A stretch of DNA of 17,946 nt from Veillonellaceae bacterium (GCA_900765165.1 CAAFQR010000001.1:1-17946); one strand, 5' to 3'; positions 1 through 8,650 are shown, counted from the stretch's first letter. The notes: generated by a model from the letters alone, not told the origin. Numbers and translations are program-made.

Positions 1-37
1 CTTTTTTTGAAGTTATACTAACGGTCACCTAACAATT

Positions 38-71
38 AAAAGGTGTTCGTCGGTCAACGACCGACGAACAC
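38..71 (-). terminator. Rho-independent terminator of the adaptor gene
   Basis: A perfect 13-bp inverted repeat (43-55 with 59-71) closes a 3-nt loop. On the minus strand the stem is followed by CC and then four T (complement of 38-41). On the plus strand it is followed by TC and A residues, so it fits termination of minus-strand transcription. It lies about 130 nt past the stop of the adaptor gene, which suggests that gene's transcript ends here and does not continue into a pump gene to the left. Confidence 0.65.
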
Positions 72-91
72 TCAAAAAATTCGTCTCTTAT

Positions 92-163
92 TATACTATA
101 AATAGTATATAGCATTATTATCTTATACTGCATCCTGTTCTACGATAGCTTTATAGTACTATA
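92..163. repeat. Two short AT-rich palindromes in the 3' gap
   Basis: TATACTA (92-98) and TAGTATA (103-109) form a 7-bp inverted repeat with a 4-nt loop. TATAGTACTATA at 152-163 is a perfect 12-bp palindrome. Both lie between the adaptor stop codon and the terminator. They could be weak RNA hairpins or chance products of AT-rich sequence. I assign no function. Confidence 0.3.
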
Positions 164-201
164 TAACGTTTCACAGAATAATCGTAAGTGCCTTAGCATT
201 A

Positions 202-1350
202 CTACTTGATAGCGACCTTTTCACCTAAGCTATAAGCCCCAGCGGTGGTAATAACCTGTTCACCTTTGTTAAGGCCACTGATGATAGCCGTATAGCCATC
301 TACGCTTTCGCCTACTTCCACAACGCGTACATCGACGGTATTATCGGCGGTAACCACATAGACGAACTTGCCGTCTTTATTTTCATGGATTACATTATCC
401 GGCAACGCTAATACCGGTGCCGTTGCATCCGATTCGATAACTAGCGTATAGAATTCGCCCGGCTTCAAGGAACCATCAGTGTTATTGAACGTAGCCTTTA
501 CCAATACGGACGGCGAGCCGCCATTCGTATTCGGGTCTACGTACGTAATTTCACCAGGGATTTCCTTATCATTTACTTTTAAATATACCTTTGCATCACG
601 ACGAACCTTCGGATCATTGAGCTTAGCCGCAAAGGCTTGCGGAATACTCAAGGAACCAACGAGCGGCGTGCTCTGCTGGATAAGCATGAACGGGCGGCCC
701 GCTACAGCGACCTTGCGGTCCTGATTGTAAATGGCCGTTACTTTACCCGTTATCGGCGCTACAATCTGCGCCTGCGCAATTTGCGCCTGAATCTGCGCTA
801 TCGCCGTCTGGATACCCGCCGTATTGGCACCGCCACCGGTTGCTACGTAACCGCCACCAGTGGTAACCGTCGTCGCATGAGACCGGGATTCAATGGTCTG
901 GAATTCCTTTTCAGTTATAATACCACTCTGCAACATTTCGCGAGCTCGTTCTACGTCAGCCTGCGATACAGCGCCTGGTACGACCGTCGTCTGCTGCGGT
1001 ACTGCTTGCACCTGCGCTTGGCTCTGCTGCGTCTGCAATTCAGCTAGCATCTGATTGAGCTGTGCCTGCAGCGCCGATGTATCCAACATAGCCACTACCT
1101 GACCCTGCTTTACATCGTCGCCGACCTTAACTGCATACGTGGCAACCTGGCCGGATACAGCCGGCTCCAGCGTCGCCTTATTGAGGGCTGTTACGTTGGC
1201 GTCATTCTTGATGTGAAGTGGCATATCGCGCTCACTCACAGCTGTAACGCTAACCTTCGTAGGGCCAAAACAACCGGCCGTCATAACAACTACGGACAAT
1301 AGCGCCAGTAATAACACGAGCATTACCGGGCCCCGTCTCTTTTGTATCAT
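202..1350 (-). CDS. RND/HlyD-type efflux periplasmic adaptor lipoprotein
   Basis: A 382-aa membrane fusion protein of the MacA/AcrA kind, expected to bridge an inner-membrane pump to an outer-membrane channel. The N-terminus has two basic stretches, a hydrophobic segment (about 10-26) and a lipobox TAGC with lipidation Cys27. Residues 61-90 form the first half of the barrel-sandwich (lipoyl-like) domain (LEPAVSGQV, VGDDVKQGQ). The second half is at 196-224 (VAPITGKV). Between them is a short helical hairpin with the usual tip-helix motif LQSGIITEKEF (140-150). A Gly-rich stretch (TTGGGYVATGGG, 163-174) interrupts the second arm. Beta-barrel and membrane-proximal domains follow. The start is supported by AGGAAG (complement of 1358-1363) 7 nt upstream. 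No pump or TolC gene adjoins it, so its partner must lie elsewhere. The family assignment is firm and the substrate is unknown. Confidence 0.9.
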   Translation of the reverse strand: MIQKRRGPVMLVLLLALLSVVVMTAGCFGPTKVSVTAVSERDMPLHIKNDANVTALNKATLEPAVSGQVATYAVKVGDDVKQGQVVAMLDTSALQAQLNQMLAELQTQQSQAQVQAVPQQTTVVPGAVSQADVERAREMLQSGIITEKEFQTIESRSHATTVTTGGGYVATGGGANTAGIQTAIAQIQAQIAQAQIVAPITGKVTAIYNQDRKVAVAGRPFMLIQQSTPLVGSLSIPQAFAAKLNDPKVRRDAKVYLKVNDKEIPGEITYVDPNTNGGSPSVLVKATFNNTDGSLKPGEFYTLVIESDATAPVLALPDNVIHENKDGKFVYVVTADNTVDVRVVEVGESVDGYTAIISGLNKGEQVITTAGAYSLGEKVAIK

Positions 1351-1407
1351 CTCGTCACTTCCTACTACCGTACAATGTTTTATACTTTTGCTTCTACTTT
1401 TAAGTGA

Positions 1408-1423
1408 TTCACGTTCCTGTGAA
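1408..1423. promoter_or_regulatory. Candidate operator in the adaptor leader
   Basis: TTCAC-N6-GTGAA is a 16-bp interrupted palindrome at about +7 to +22 relative to the predicted transcription start of the adaptor gene. That is a position where a bound repressor would block transcription. No known family consensus is claimed. Confidence 0.3.
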
Positions 1424-1436
1424 CCTATGCGCTTAA

Positions 1437-1445
1437 ATTATAGCA
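1437..1445 (-). promoter_or_regulatory. Extended -10 promoter of the adaptor gene
   Basis: On the minus strand this reads TGCTATAAT, a perfect TGn-extended -10 box. No convincing -35 lies 16-18 nt upstream, which is normal for extended -10 promoters. Transcription would start near 1430, about 80 nt before the ATG at 1350. This gives the adaptor its own promoter, separate from the TPR lipoprotein upstream. Confidence 0.5.
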
Positions 1446-1522
1446 CAAATTGAAGTCCTTGGTGCTATGAGTTTTGTAATTTCACAAAAAATTCATCAGT
1501 AAAAATTCATACCAAAGAATAC

Positions 1523-2143
1523 TTACTTTACCATAGCCTCAAACTGCGGATTACCATGGAAGCGAACGAAGTGATCCTGCGTGCGTGCTACCGCCTTAAC
1601 CGACGGATCGATGCCGATAGCCTGGGACAACCACTGCAGTGCCAACCGGTCCTGCCCCTGGTCAGCATAGATAGTCGCCATGCCATAAATGGACCACGTG
1701 TTGCGCGGATCCTTCTGGAGCACCTTTTCAAACCATGCCTTAGCCTGCGGCAAATTGCCCTGCAGCTTGTATACCATCGCCATATTGTAATAATTGCTTA
1801 CACTATTCGGGTTAAGCTGGTATGCCCTCTGCGTATCCTTAAGCCCTTCGTCAGCCTTTCCTTCTAAGGCCAGCGCCATGCCGCGCACTGAGTACGCATC
1901 GGCACTGTCCGGGAACTGCTTCAAGATTTCATCCGTTTTGGCTACAGTTTCCGCGTATTTACCTTGCTGCATCAGCTTTACTGCTTCCTGCTGTGCCGCT
2001 TCCGGCGTTGGCGTATCCACCACCGTCGTGTTGGCCTGCACCGGTTGTGCCTTCGGCGGTTCATGACTAAACAGCGAGCACCCACTAACACTAACCATAG
2101 TGCCCAAAAGCAGCATTGCTACCAAACTATTCCAACGTCTCAT
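1523..2143 (-). CDS. TPR-repeat lipoprotein
   Basis: A 206-aa protein with a lipoprotein signal (hydrophobic 7-19, lipobox SVSGC, Cys22), so probably anchored in the envelope. From about residue 50 onward it holds three to four tandem tetratricopeptide repeats: GKYAETVAKTDEILKQFPDS, then ADAYSVRGMALALEGK, SNYYNMAMVYKLQGN and IYGMATIYADQGQ, each continued by a paired helix. TPR arrays bind other proteins and the partner cannot be read from the sequence. The start is supported by AGAAAGGA (complement of 2151-2158). The gene begins 27 bp after the stop of the niaP-like gene with only an RBS between, so they are probably cotranscribed. No clear terminator is visible in the 172-bp gap downstream. 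Confidence 0.85.
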   Translation of the reverse strand: MRRWNSLVAMLLLGTMVSVSGCSLFSHEPPKAQPVQANTTVVDTPTPEAAQQEAVKLMQQGKYAETVAKTDEILKQFPDSADAYSVRGMALALEGKADEGLKDTQRAYQLNPNSVSNYYNMAMVYKLQGNLPQAKAWFEKVLQKDPRNTWSIYGMATIYADQGQDRLALQWLSQAIGIDPSVKAVARTQDHFVRFHGNPQFEAMVK

Positions 2144-2170
2144 ACATCGATCCTTTCTATTCGTAACAAT

Positions 2171-3622
2171 TTATTGGTGGTGCATCACCTCATCACCGCG
2201 ACCCGTTTCCATAAGCGAACGGCCACAGGTTTCTTTACCTAACACCACAATGACAACGGCCACGGCGGTCAACACCAGTGTGAACATCGTGAACACACGA
2301 GTAAACGCACCGGCTTGTGTCATAAGCTGGGTAACTACCGGCGGTGCCGCAATACCGCCTAACCGACCAATCGCCGAGGCCCAACCGGAACCATAGGCAC
2401 GCATGGCCGTCGGATATTGTTCCGGCGTATACGTGTACAAAACGCCCCACGCACCCAAATTAAAAAAAGATAATAAACAGCCCCAAAGGATAACGGCCCC
2501 GTCAGAAGTAGCCGCCCCAAAGAAATGAGCACATACGGCACAAAGTGCAATAAAGCCGGCCAACGTCTGCTTACGGCCCCATCGCTCGATAAGCCAAGCC
2601 GCTGCCATATACCCCGGGAGCTGTGCCAAGATTAAAATTAACGTAAACTCAAAAGACTTTACGATAGGGAAGCCGCGCTCCATGAGCAAACTGGGCAACC
2701 ACGTAAAAATACCATAATAAGAAAATACAATGCCAAACCAAATGAGCCACAGCATCAGCGTGCGCCGAGCAAAGCCACGACTCCATAAGCGGCGCAATGA
2801 AACAGCCGCTTTAGGCATCATTTCACCGGTAGCTTCATCAGTAACGTTCAACGAATCGGCTACCACCGAATGACCGCCGCACGTCACAGCACCCTGAGCA
2901 CCGGACGTAATGCGATTCACAATCGCTGTCGCTTCAGTCAAACGGCCACGTTCCACTAAATACGGAATGGACTCTGGCACCAAGCGCCACAAACAAATAG
3001 CATATATAAAAGGCAAACCACCAATCAGAAATGCCGGTTGCCAACCATACACAGGAATTACGCCATAAGCAATCAAAGCCGCTGCTAACCAGCCAAGGCC
3101 CCAAAAGCTTTCTAACAATACAATAAATCGGCCTCGCACCGCCGTCGGCACGTACTCGCTAACGAGACTGACCGCCACCGGCAACTGACCGCCTAATCCA
3201 AGGCCTACCAAGAACCGACAAACCAATAACCACGATATAGAAGGCACTACGCCACAAGCTGCCGTCGCCGCGCCATACAAGAGTAACGTTCCACAAAGAA
3301 CTGTTTTACGACCGAATCGGTCCGCCAAAGCACCGGCGACTACCGCACCTATAGCCATACCAATAAAACCAATACTAACGACTAGCGCTTTATCGGCTGC
3401 AGTCATTTGCCAGCTCTCCGCCAAGCGCGGAATGATAAAGGCAATTAAGCCTGTATCCATGGCATCAAACAACCAACCTAAACCAACAGCTGCCAAAAGC
3501 CGATAATGAAACCGGCCTACCGCCAATTGCTGCAACTGCTGCACTAACTGCAAACCACGCAAATTTGATTTCATTGCTTCCGACGCCAATTGCGTGTGTG
3601 GCGTCATGTCTCGTTTCATCAT
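2171..3622 (-). CDS. niaP: NiaP-like MFS transporter (nicotinate or similar acid)
   Basis: A 483-aa major facilitator with about 12 membrane segments. From memory it resembles the Bacillus niacin permease NiaP: GLGWLFDAMDTGLIAF (47-62) with paired acidic residues D53 and D56, ADRFGRKTV (MFS motif A), VSEYVPTAVRGRFIVLLESFWGLGWLAAALI, FSYYGIFTWLPSLL, AQLPGYMAAAWLIE and SFFNLGAWGVLYTYTPEQYPTAMRA. It is longer than the roughly 400-aa Bacillus protein because of an N-terminal extension of about 35 residues and a central cytoplasmic loop insert near 230-275. AGGAGGT (complement of 3628-3634) sets the start; the second Met is also possible. The family is sure. The nicotinate substrate is likely but not proven, since relatives carry other aromatic or carboxylic acids. 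Confidence 0.85.
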   Translation of the reverse strand: MMKRDMTPHTQLASEAMKSNLRGLQLVQQLQQLAVGRFHYRLLAAVGLGWLFDAMDTGLIAFIIPRLAESWQMTAADKALVVSIGFIGMAIGAVVAGALADRFGRKTVLCGTLLLYGAATAACGVVPSISWLLVCRFLVGLGLGGQLPVAVSLVSEYVPTAVRGRFIVLLESFWGLGWLAAALIAYGVIPVYGWQPAFLIGGLPFIYAICLWRLVPESIPYLVERGRLTEATAIVNRITSGAQGAVTCGGHSVVADSLNVTDEATGEMMPKAAVSLRRLWSRGFARRTLMLWLIWFGIVFSYYGIFTWLPSLLMERGFPIVKSFEFTLILILAQLPGYMAAAWLIERWGRKQTLAGFIALCAVCAHFFGAATSDGAVILWGCLLSFFNLGAWGVLYTYTPEQYPTAMRAYGSGWASAIGRLGGIAAPPVVTQLMTQAGAFTRVFTMFTLVLTAVAVVIVVLGKETCGRSLMETGRGDEVMHHQ

Positions 3623-3645
3623 TGTCTACCTCCTGACAATAATCA

Positions 3646-3700
3646 ACTGCTGTTCCCAGCAGTCTGCAAAACGATACTGATGCTATTACACGCTATCAGT
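3646..3700 (-). promoter_or_regulatory. Two hairpins in the niaP leader
   Basis: ACTGCTG/CAGCAGT (3646-3652 and 3657-3663) makes a 7-bp stem with a 4-nt loop, ending 12 nt upstream of the niaP RBS. ACTGATGC/GCTATCAGT (3676-3683 and 3692-3700) makes an 8-bp stem with one bulged base and an 8-nt loop. Together they could be leader RNA structure or operator sites. I do not recognise a NiaR box or a known riboswitch, and no clear -10/-35 pair could be placed. Confidence 0.3.
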
Positions 3701-3749
3701 CCGTTGAGTATATCCGATGCCTTAGGCGCTATCGGGTTATGGGCATGCC

Positions 3750-3793
3750 AAAAAGGCCGCCTTATGGGTAGTATACCATAAGACGACCTTTTT
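3750..3793 (-). terminator. Terminator after gltB
   Basis: An 18-bp inverted repeat (3750-3767 with 3776-3793) has an 8-nt loop and an A5/T5 run at its ends. In minus-strand RNA both imperfect positions become G-U wobbles, so the stem is unbroken. In plus-strand RNA the same positions are C-A mismatches. The hairpin is therefore tuned for minus-strand transcription, ending the gltB message about 90 nt after its stop codon and insulating niaP. Confidence 0.85.
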
Positions 3794-3884
3794 ATCGACG
3801 TGTGCGGATCAGCCGGCACTGGCATCACCGCCATCAAGCGAGAAGCTACCAAGCGTCGACTAGCACCACACTGACGTCGGTCTA

Positions 3885-6800
3885 TTATTTGTATTTGTCT
3901 TTGAAGGCACTGAGCTGTGCTTCTTCGTGAGACTGACCTTTAGCTTCGTAGCCGGCAATTGCGTTCATCATCTGTTCGTAAGCAATCGGTACGATCTTAC
4001 TGAAACGATTGATGAAGTGCTGCCAGTTGTCTAACAAGTGACGGCCCTTGCGGCTGTCTGTATGAAGCACGTGGCTTTCAATCAAGGCTTTGATGCGACC
4101 TAAGTCTTCGCCGGATGCAGGGCGAACTTCTACGAGGCCCGTGTTGCATTTGCGTTCATCAAAGTCGAGAACGTACGCATAACCACCGGACATGCCGGCA
4201 CCGAAGTTACGGCCTGTATCACCTAATACGAGAACTTCACCACCGGTCATGTATTCGCAGCCATGATCACCAACGCCTTCAACAACGGCGGTCATGCCAC
4301 TATTACGAACGCAGAAACGTTCACCGGCGCGTCCGCTGATGTACGCTTCACCGGACGTTGCACCATAGAAGGCAACGTTACCGATTACAACGTTCTGGTC
4401 GGCTTCAAACAAGGAATTACGCGGCGGGAATACGGTGATGTTACCGCCGGACAAGCCTTTGCCTAAATAGTCATTGGCATCGCCTTCCAATTCCAAGGTC
4501 ATGCCTTTCGGCAAGAACGCACCGAAGCTCTGACCGGCACTACCAACAAAGCTGAGCTTAATAGTGTTATCCGGCAAGCCCTTCGCGCCGTAGCGTCTCG
4601 TAATTTCACTACCAACAATGGTACCAACTACGCGGTTCGTATTGTTGATGGCCAATTTCGCACGAATCGGTTTCTTTTCTTCGATAGCCGGACGGCACAT
4701 GCGGAGCAACTTAGAAACGTCCAAAGTCTTTTCCAAATCATGAGCCTGTTCGCGCATATGGTAGTGACCAACCGACGTATCGGTATATGGACGGAACAAG
4801 ACGCGTTTCAAGTCGATGCGAGACATCTTGTAGTTATCTTCAGCCACCTTCTGACGGAGCAAGTCAACGCGGCCAACCATATCTTCCACGCGACGGATAC
4901 CGAGGCGAGCCATGATTTCACGTAATTCGCGAGCCAAGAAGAGCATCAAGTGTTCTACGTATTCCGGTTTGCCTTTGAAATTACGACGCAATTTTTCATC
5001 CTGGGTCGCAACGCCGTACGGACACGTATTCAAGTTACATACGCGGGCCATCTTACAGCCAACAGCTACGAGCGGCAAGGTACCGAAACCGAACATTTCA
5101 GCGCCGAGCAACGCAGCAACCGCTACGTCGAAGCCGGTCATGAGCTTACTGTCTACTTCGAGGACGATACGGTCACGCAAGCGGTTCAAAAGCAAGGTCT
5201 GATGCGTTTCAGACAAGCCCAATTCCCACGGTGCCCCGGTATGACGCACGCCGGTACGACCAGCTGCACCGGTACCACCATCGTAACCGCAGATGAGGAT
5301 GTTGTCTGCTTTCGCTTTCGCAACACCGGCAGCGATAGTACCAACGCCGGCTTCAGAAGCCAACTTAACGCTGATGCGCGCATCGCGGTTCGCATTCTTC
5401 AAGTCGAAGATCAATTCAGCCAAATCTTCGATAGAGTAAATATCATGATGTGGCGGCGGGGATACTAATTCAACACCTGGCGTGGAGTGACGAGCCTTAC
5501 CGATAGCCGGATATACCTTTTTGCCCGGCAACTGGCCGCCTTCGCCCGGTTTAGCGCCCTGAGCACATTTAATCTGCAATTCCTTAGCGTTAACTAAGTA
5601 TTCCGACGTTACACCAAAACGACCGGACGCAATCTGTTTGATTTCACTGCACAGATTGTCGCCATTCGGCAACGGTACATAACGAGCCGGGTCTTCGCCG
5701 CCTTCACCGGAGTTACTCATGGTGCCTAAGCGGTTCATAGCGATAGCAATCGTTTCATGGGCTTCCTTACTGATAGCACCATAACTCATGGCGCCAGCCT
5801 TAAAGCGTTTAACGATGCTTTCAATCGGTTCCACTTCTTCGATGGCAATACCGCCGCCAACGGGGAAGTTGAATTCCAACAAGCTACGCAACGTTACATG
5901 GTAGTTATTCTGAATTTCCTTCGAATATTCCTTGTACAAGTCGTAGTTGTTTTCAATACAAGCCTTCTGCAACAAGTCGATAGTCTTCGGATTGTACAGA
6001 TGCGGTTCGCCGTCTTTCATCGGGCCATAGAATCCGCCCGGATCGAGCTGCTGTTCTTTTTCTACGAAAGCGCGGTTATGACGAATGCACGCTTCAAGAG
6101 CGACGCCTTCCGTACCAATACCACCAATGCGGCTCGGCGTGTTAACGAAATATTTGTTGATGAAATCATTATTCAAGCCGACGGCTTCGAAAATCTGTGC
6201 GCCGTGGTAGCTTCGAACGGTGGAAATACCCATCTTGGACATAACCTTCAAGATACCGCTTACTGCAGCCTTGATGTAGTTAGCTTCTGCCTGGTCAGCG
6301 GTAATATCGCCTAAGCGACCTTTAGCCTGCAAATCGCGAACGGTTTCGAATGCCAAGTACGGGTTAATCGCCGTAACACCATAGCCGATAAGGGTACAGA
6401 AATGATGTACTTCGCGCGGTTCACCGGATTCAAGGATTAAGCCGATATCGGTACGCAATACTTTAGAAATCAAGTGATTGTGTACGGCAGCCACAGCCAA
6501 GAGGGCCGGAATCGGTGCATGGTTTTCGTCGACGCCACGGTCAGACAAAATCAATACGTTGAAGTCCGAACGAGCCGCTTCTTCTGCCTTGCGGCACAAT
6601 TCATTGAGGGCACTACGCATGCCATCGGCACCTTGCGCCGGGTCAAACAAAATCGGAATAGTAGTGGTCTTCATGCGGCGGCAATCCAACTGTTTAATAG
6701 CAGCGAATTCAGCATTCGTCAAAATCGGGCGGTCCAAAGCGATACAATAGGTACCTACTTTATCCGGATCCGTCATGTTACCGCTGTTACCAATCATAAC

Positions 6801-8474
6801 GCCGGTAGACGTTACCATTTCTTCACGAATTGCATCGATAGGCGGATTCGTTACCTGCGCAAAGAGCTGTTTGAAGTACGAATACAACAGCTGCGGTTTT
6901 TCCGACAAAATAGCGAGCGGCGCATCGGCACCCATCGCACCTACCGGATCCTTGCCGTCTTTTGCCATTGGCATCAACATGCGAACCATGTCTTCTTGCG
7001 TATAGCCAAAGGCTTGCTGCTGCGTTTCCAAATCTTCTACCGGTTTGATAGCATCAGCCGGTGCCGGCGTTACGTCTTCAATATGAATAATATGTTCTTT
7101 TACCCAATCACCATAGGGCTGTTCCGTAGCGATGCGGTGTTTAATTTCTTCATCCGACACAATGCGCTGTTCCGACGTATCTACGAGGAGCATACGGCCC
7201 GGTTCCAAGCGACCTTTGTAGCGAATATTTTCAGCAGTTTCGTTAACTACGCCAACTTCGGATGCCATGATCAAGCGATCATCGTTGGTTACATAGTAAC
7301 GAGACGGGCGAAGGCCGTTACGGTCAAGCACGCCGCCGATAACAACGCCATCGGTGAAGCCCATAGCAGCCGGACCATCCCACGGTTCCATCATGAAACT
7401 GTTGAATTCATAGAAATCGCGTTTTTCCTTGCTCATGAGCTTGTTCTTTTCCCACGGTTCCGGAATCATCATAGACATAGCGTGCGGCAAGCTACGGCCA
7501 GTCATGTACAAGAATTCCAAAGTGTTATCGAACATAGCGGAGTCAGAACCGGTATCGTCTACAACCGGGAATACCTTCTTAATATCCGGGAAGAGATTGG
7601 ACTGCGCCTTACCTTCACGGGCATTAATCCAGTTAATATTGCCGCGGATGGTGTTAATTTCACCATTGTGAACGATGTAACGGTTCGGATGGGCACGAGC
7701 CCAGCTCGGGAAGGTGTTCGTACTGAAACGAGAGTGAACCATGGCCAAGGCGGACGTGAAATCAAGGTCCGACAAGTCCAAATAGAAGTCACGCAACTGT
7801 TTCGGCGTCAACATCCCTTTATATACAATCGTCTTAGAGGACAAGGATGCAATGTAGAAGTCACTGCTCTGTTCCTTACTAAGCGGGATAATCTGTTTTT
7901 CGGCTTCCTTACGGATAATGTATAATTTACGTTCGAATTCTTCGTTGTTAATAACATTGTTGCCTTTGCCGATGAAAATCTGGATGAACCACGGACGAAT
8001 AGCAGCTGCTTCTTCGCCCACGGCATGAGAGTCTACCGGCACTTCGCGCCAACCGAGTACGGTCTGACCTTCGGCACGAACGATGTCTTCTAAAATTTCA
8101 CGCTGCTTCTGACGCAACGATTCGTAGCGATGAGCGAAAACCATACCTACGCCATAGCTACCGGCCGGCGGTAATGTGAACCCTAAAACTTCACATTCAC
8201 GGCGGAAAAAAGTGTGCGGAATTTGCACCAAAATACCGGCGCCGTCACCAGTAGTAGCATCGGCACCACGCGCCCCACGATGATCGAGGCGTTCCAAGAT
8301 TCGCAAGCCATCGTCGATAATGCTGTGCGATTTACGTCCCTTAATATCAACCACAAAGCCCATGCCGCATGCATCTTTTTCGTACTTGCGGTCATATAAC
8401 CCCTGTGATTGAAAACGTTGACTATCAGCTTGTTGTTGTTTTATTTCTGTCATCCCATGACATTCATTACCCAT
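3885..8474 (-). CDS. gltB: Glutamate synthase large (alpha) subunit
   Basis: A 1529-aa enzyme that makes two glutamates from glutamine and 2-oxoglutarate, of normal length for the family. A 35-residue propeptide precedes Cys36 (DACGMGFV), the catalytic N-terminal nucleophile of the class II glutamine amidotransferase domain. The FMN/synthase domain includes AMSYGAISKEAHETIAIAMNR, KPGEGGQLPGKKV and SPPPHHDIYSIEDLAELI. The [3Fe-4S] ligands are Cys1140, Cys1146 and Cys1151 (C-X5-C-X4-C, ending CNLNTCPYGVATQ). The C-terminal glycine-rich beta-helix domain follows (GDTGRNFGAGMSGG near 1425). AAGGAG (complement of 8483-8488), 8 nt upstream, favours this ATG over Met8. The gene appears monocistronic. 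No small-subunit gene gltD lies on either side, so the electron donor could be a distant GltD or ferredoxin. Confidence 0.97.
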   Translation of the reverse strand: MGNECHGMTEIKQQQADSQRFQSQGLYDRKYEKDACGMGFVVDIKGRKSHSIIDDGLRILERLDHRGARGADATTGDGAGILVQIPHTFFRRECEVLGFTLPPAGSYGVGMVFAHRYESLRQKQREILEDIVRAEGQTVLGWREVPVDSHAVGEEAAAIRPWFIQIFIGKGNNVINNEEFERKLYIIRKEAEKQIIPLSKEQSSDFYIASLSSKTIVYKGMLTPKQLRDFYLDLSDLDFTSALAMVHSRFSTNTFPSWARAHPNRYIVHNGEINTIRGNINWINAREGKAQSNLFPDIKKVFPVVDDTGSDSAMFDNTLEFLYMTGRSLPHAMSMMIPEPWEKNKLMSKEKRDFYEFNSFMMEPWDGPAAMGFTDGVVIGGVLDRNGLRPSRYYVTNDDRLIMASEVGVVNETAENIRYKGRLEPGRMLLVDTSEQRIVSDEEIKHRIATEQPYGDWVKEHIIHIEDVTPAPADAIKPVEDLETQQQAFGYTQEDMVRMLMPMAKDGKDPVGAMGADAPLAILSEKPQLLYSYFKQLFAQVTNPPIDAIREEMVTSTGVMIGNSGNMTDPDKVGTYCIALDRPILTNAEFAAIKQLDCRRMKTTTIPILFDPAQGADGMRSALNELCRKAEEAARSDFNVLILSDRGVDENHAPIPALLAVAAVHNHLISKVLRTDIGLILESGEPREVHHFCTLIGYGVTAINPYLAFETVRDLQAKGRLGDITADQAEANYIKAAVSGILKVMSKMGISTVRSYHGAQIFEAVGLNNDFINKYFVNTPSRIGGIGTEGVALEACIRHNRAFVEKEQQLDPGGFYGPMKDGEPHLYNPKTIDLLQKACIENNYDLYKEYSKEIQNNYHVTLRSLLEFNFPVGGGIAIEEVEPIESIVKRFKAGAMSYGAISKEAHETIAIAMNRLGTMSNSGEGGEDPARYVPLPNGDNLCSEIKQIASGRFGVTSEYLVNAKELQIKCAQGAKPGEGGQLPGKKVYPAIGKARHSTPGVELVSPPPHHDIYSIEDLAELIFDLKNANRDARISVKLASEAGVGTIAAGVAKAKADNILICGYDGGTGAAGRTGVRHTGAPWELGLSETHQTLLLNRLRDRIVLEVDSKLMTGFDVAVAALLGAEMFGFGTLPLVAVGCKMARVCNLNTCPYGVATQDEKLRRNFKGKPEYVEHLMLFLARELREIMARLGIRRVEDMVGRVDLLRQKVAEDNYKMSRIDLKRVLFRPYTDTSVGHYHMREQAHDLEKTLDVSKLLRMCRPAIEEKKPIRAKLAINNTNRVVGTIVGSEITRRYGAKGLPDNTIKLSFVGSAGQSFGAFLPKGMTLELEGDANDYLGKGLSGGNITVFPPRNSLFEADQNVVIGNVAFYGATSGEAYISGRAGERFCVRNSGMTAVVEGVGDHGCEYMTGGEVLVLGDTGRNFGAGMSGGYAYVLDFDERKCNTGLVEVRPASGEDLGRIKALIESHVLHTDSRKGRHLLDNWQHFINRFSKIVPIAYEQMMNAIAGYEAKGQSHEEAQLSAFKDKYK

Positions 8475-8581
8475 AGCGCTTGCTCCTTCCCAAACCTAAT
8501 CTCTCTCTATTCTCTATAATCCCAATTTTTTGCGCCTATAAGCGGGCAGACTGGTAACTCTATAGAAAATAGTCTACTGTC

Positions 8582-8587
8582 ATTATA
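8582..8587 (-). promoter_or_regulatory. Possible gltB -10 box
   Basis: The minus strand reads a perfect TATAAT here, about 108 nt upstream of the gltB ATG. No good -35 box or TGn extension accompanies it, so the site may depend on an activator or may be chance in AT-rich DNA. Confidence 0.3.
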
Positions 8588-8650
8588 ATAAAGTCCACGC
8601 CAAAAAGCACATATTATTTTGTAATCTTTTTATGCTTTTATCGCATACTT

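Noticed and set aside
881..934. SHOCT-like motif (GIITEKEF) inside the adaptor protein
   Set aside because: The same pattern is normal in the helical hairpin of RND adaptors, so no separate domain is needed to explain it.
1443..1522. Terminator after the TPR lipoprotein gene
   Set aside because: The only pairing found (near 1457-1470 with 1511-1518) has a loop of nearly 40 nt and no T run after it, so I cannot support a terminator.
3643..3852. 69-codon minus-strand ORF between gltB and niaP
   Set aside because: It runs straight through the gltB terminator, has no clear RBS and resembles no family I know.
6474..7925. Long plus-strand ORF (483 codons) opposite gltB
   Set aside because: It is an antisense reading of the gltB frame, rich in Arg, His and Phe with no recognisable domain, RBS or promoter. 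gltB itself is intact and fully supported by motifs.
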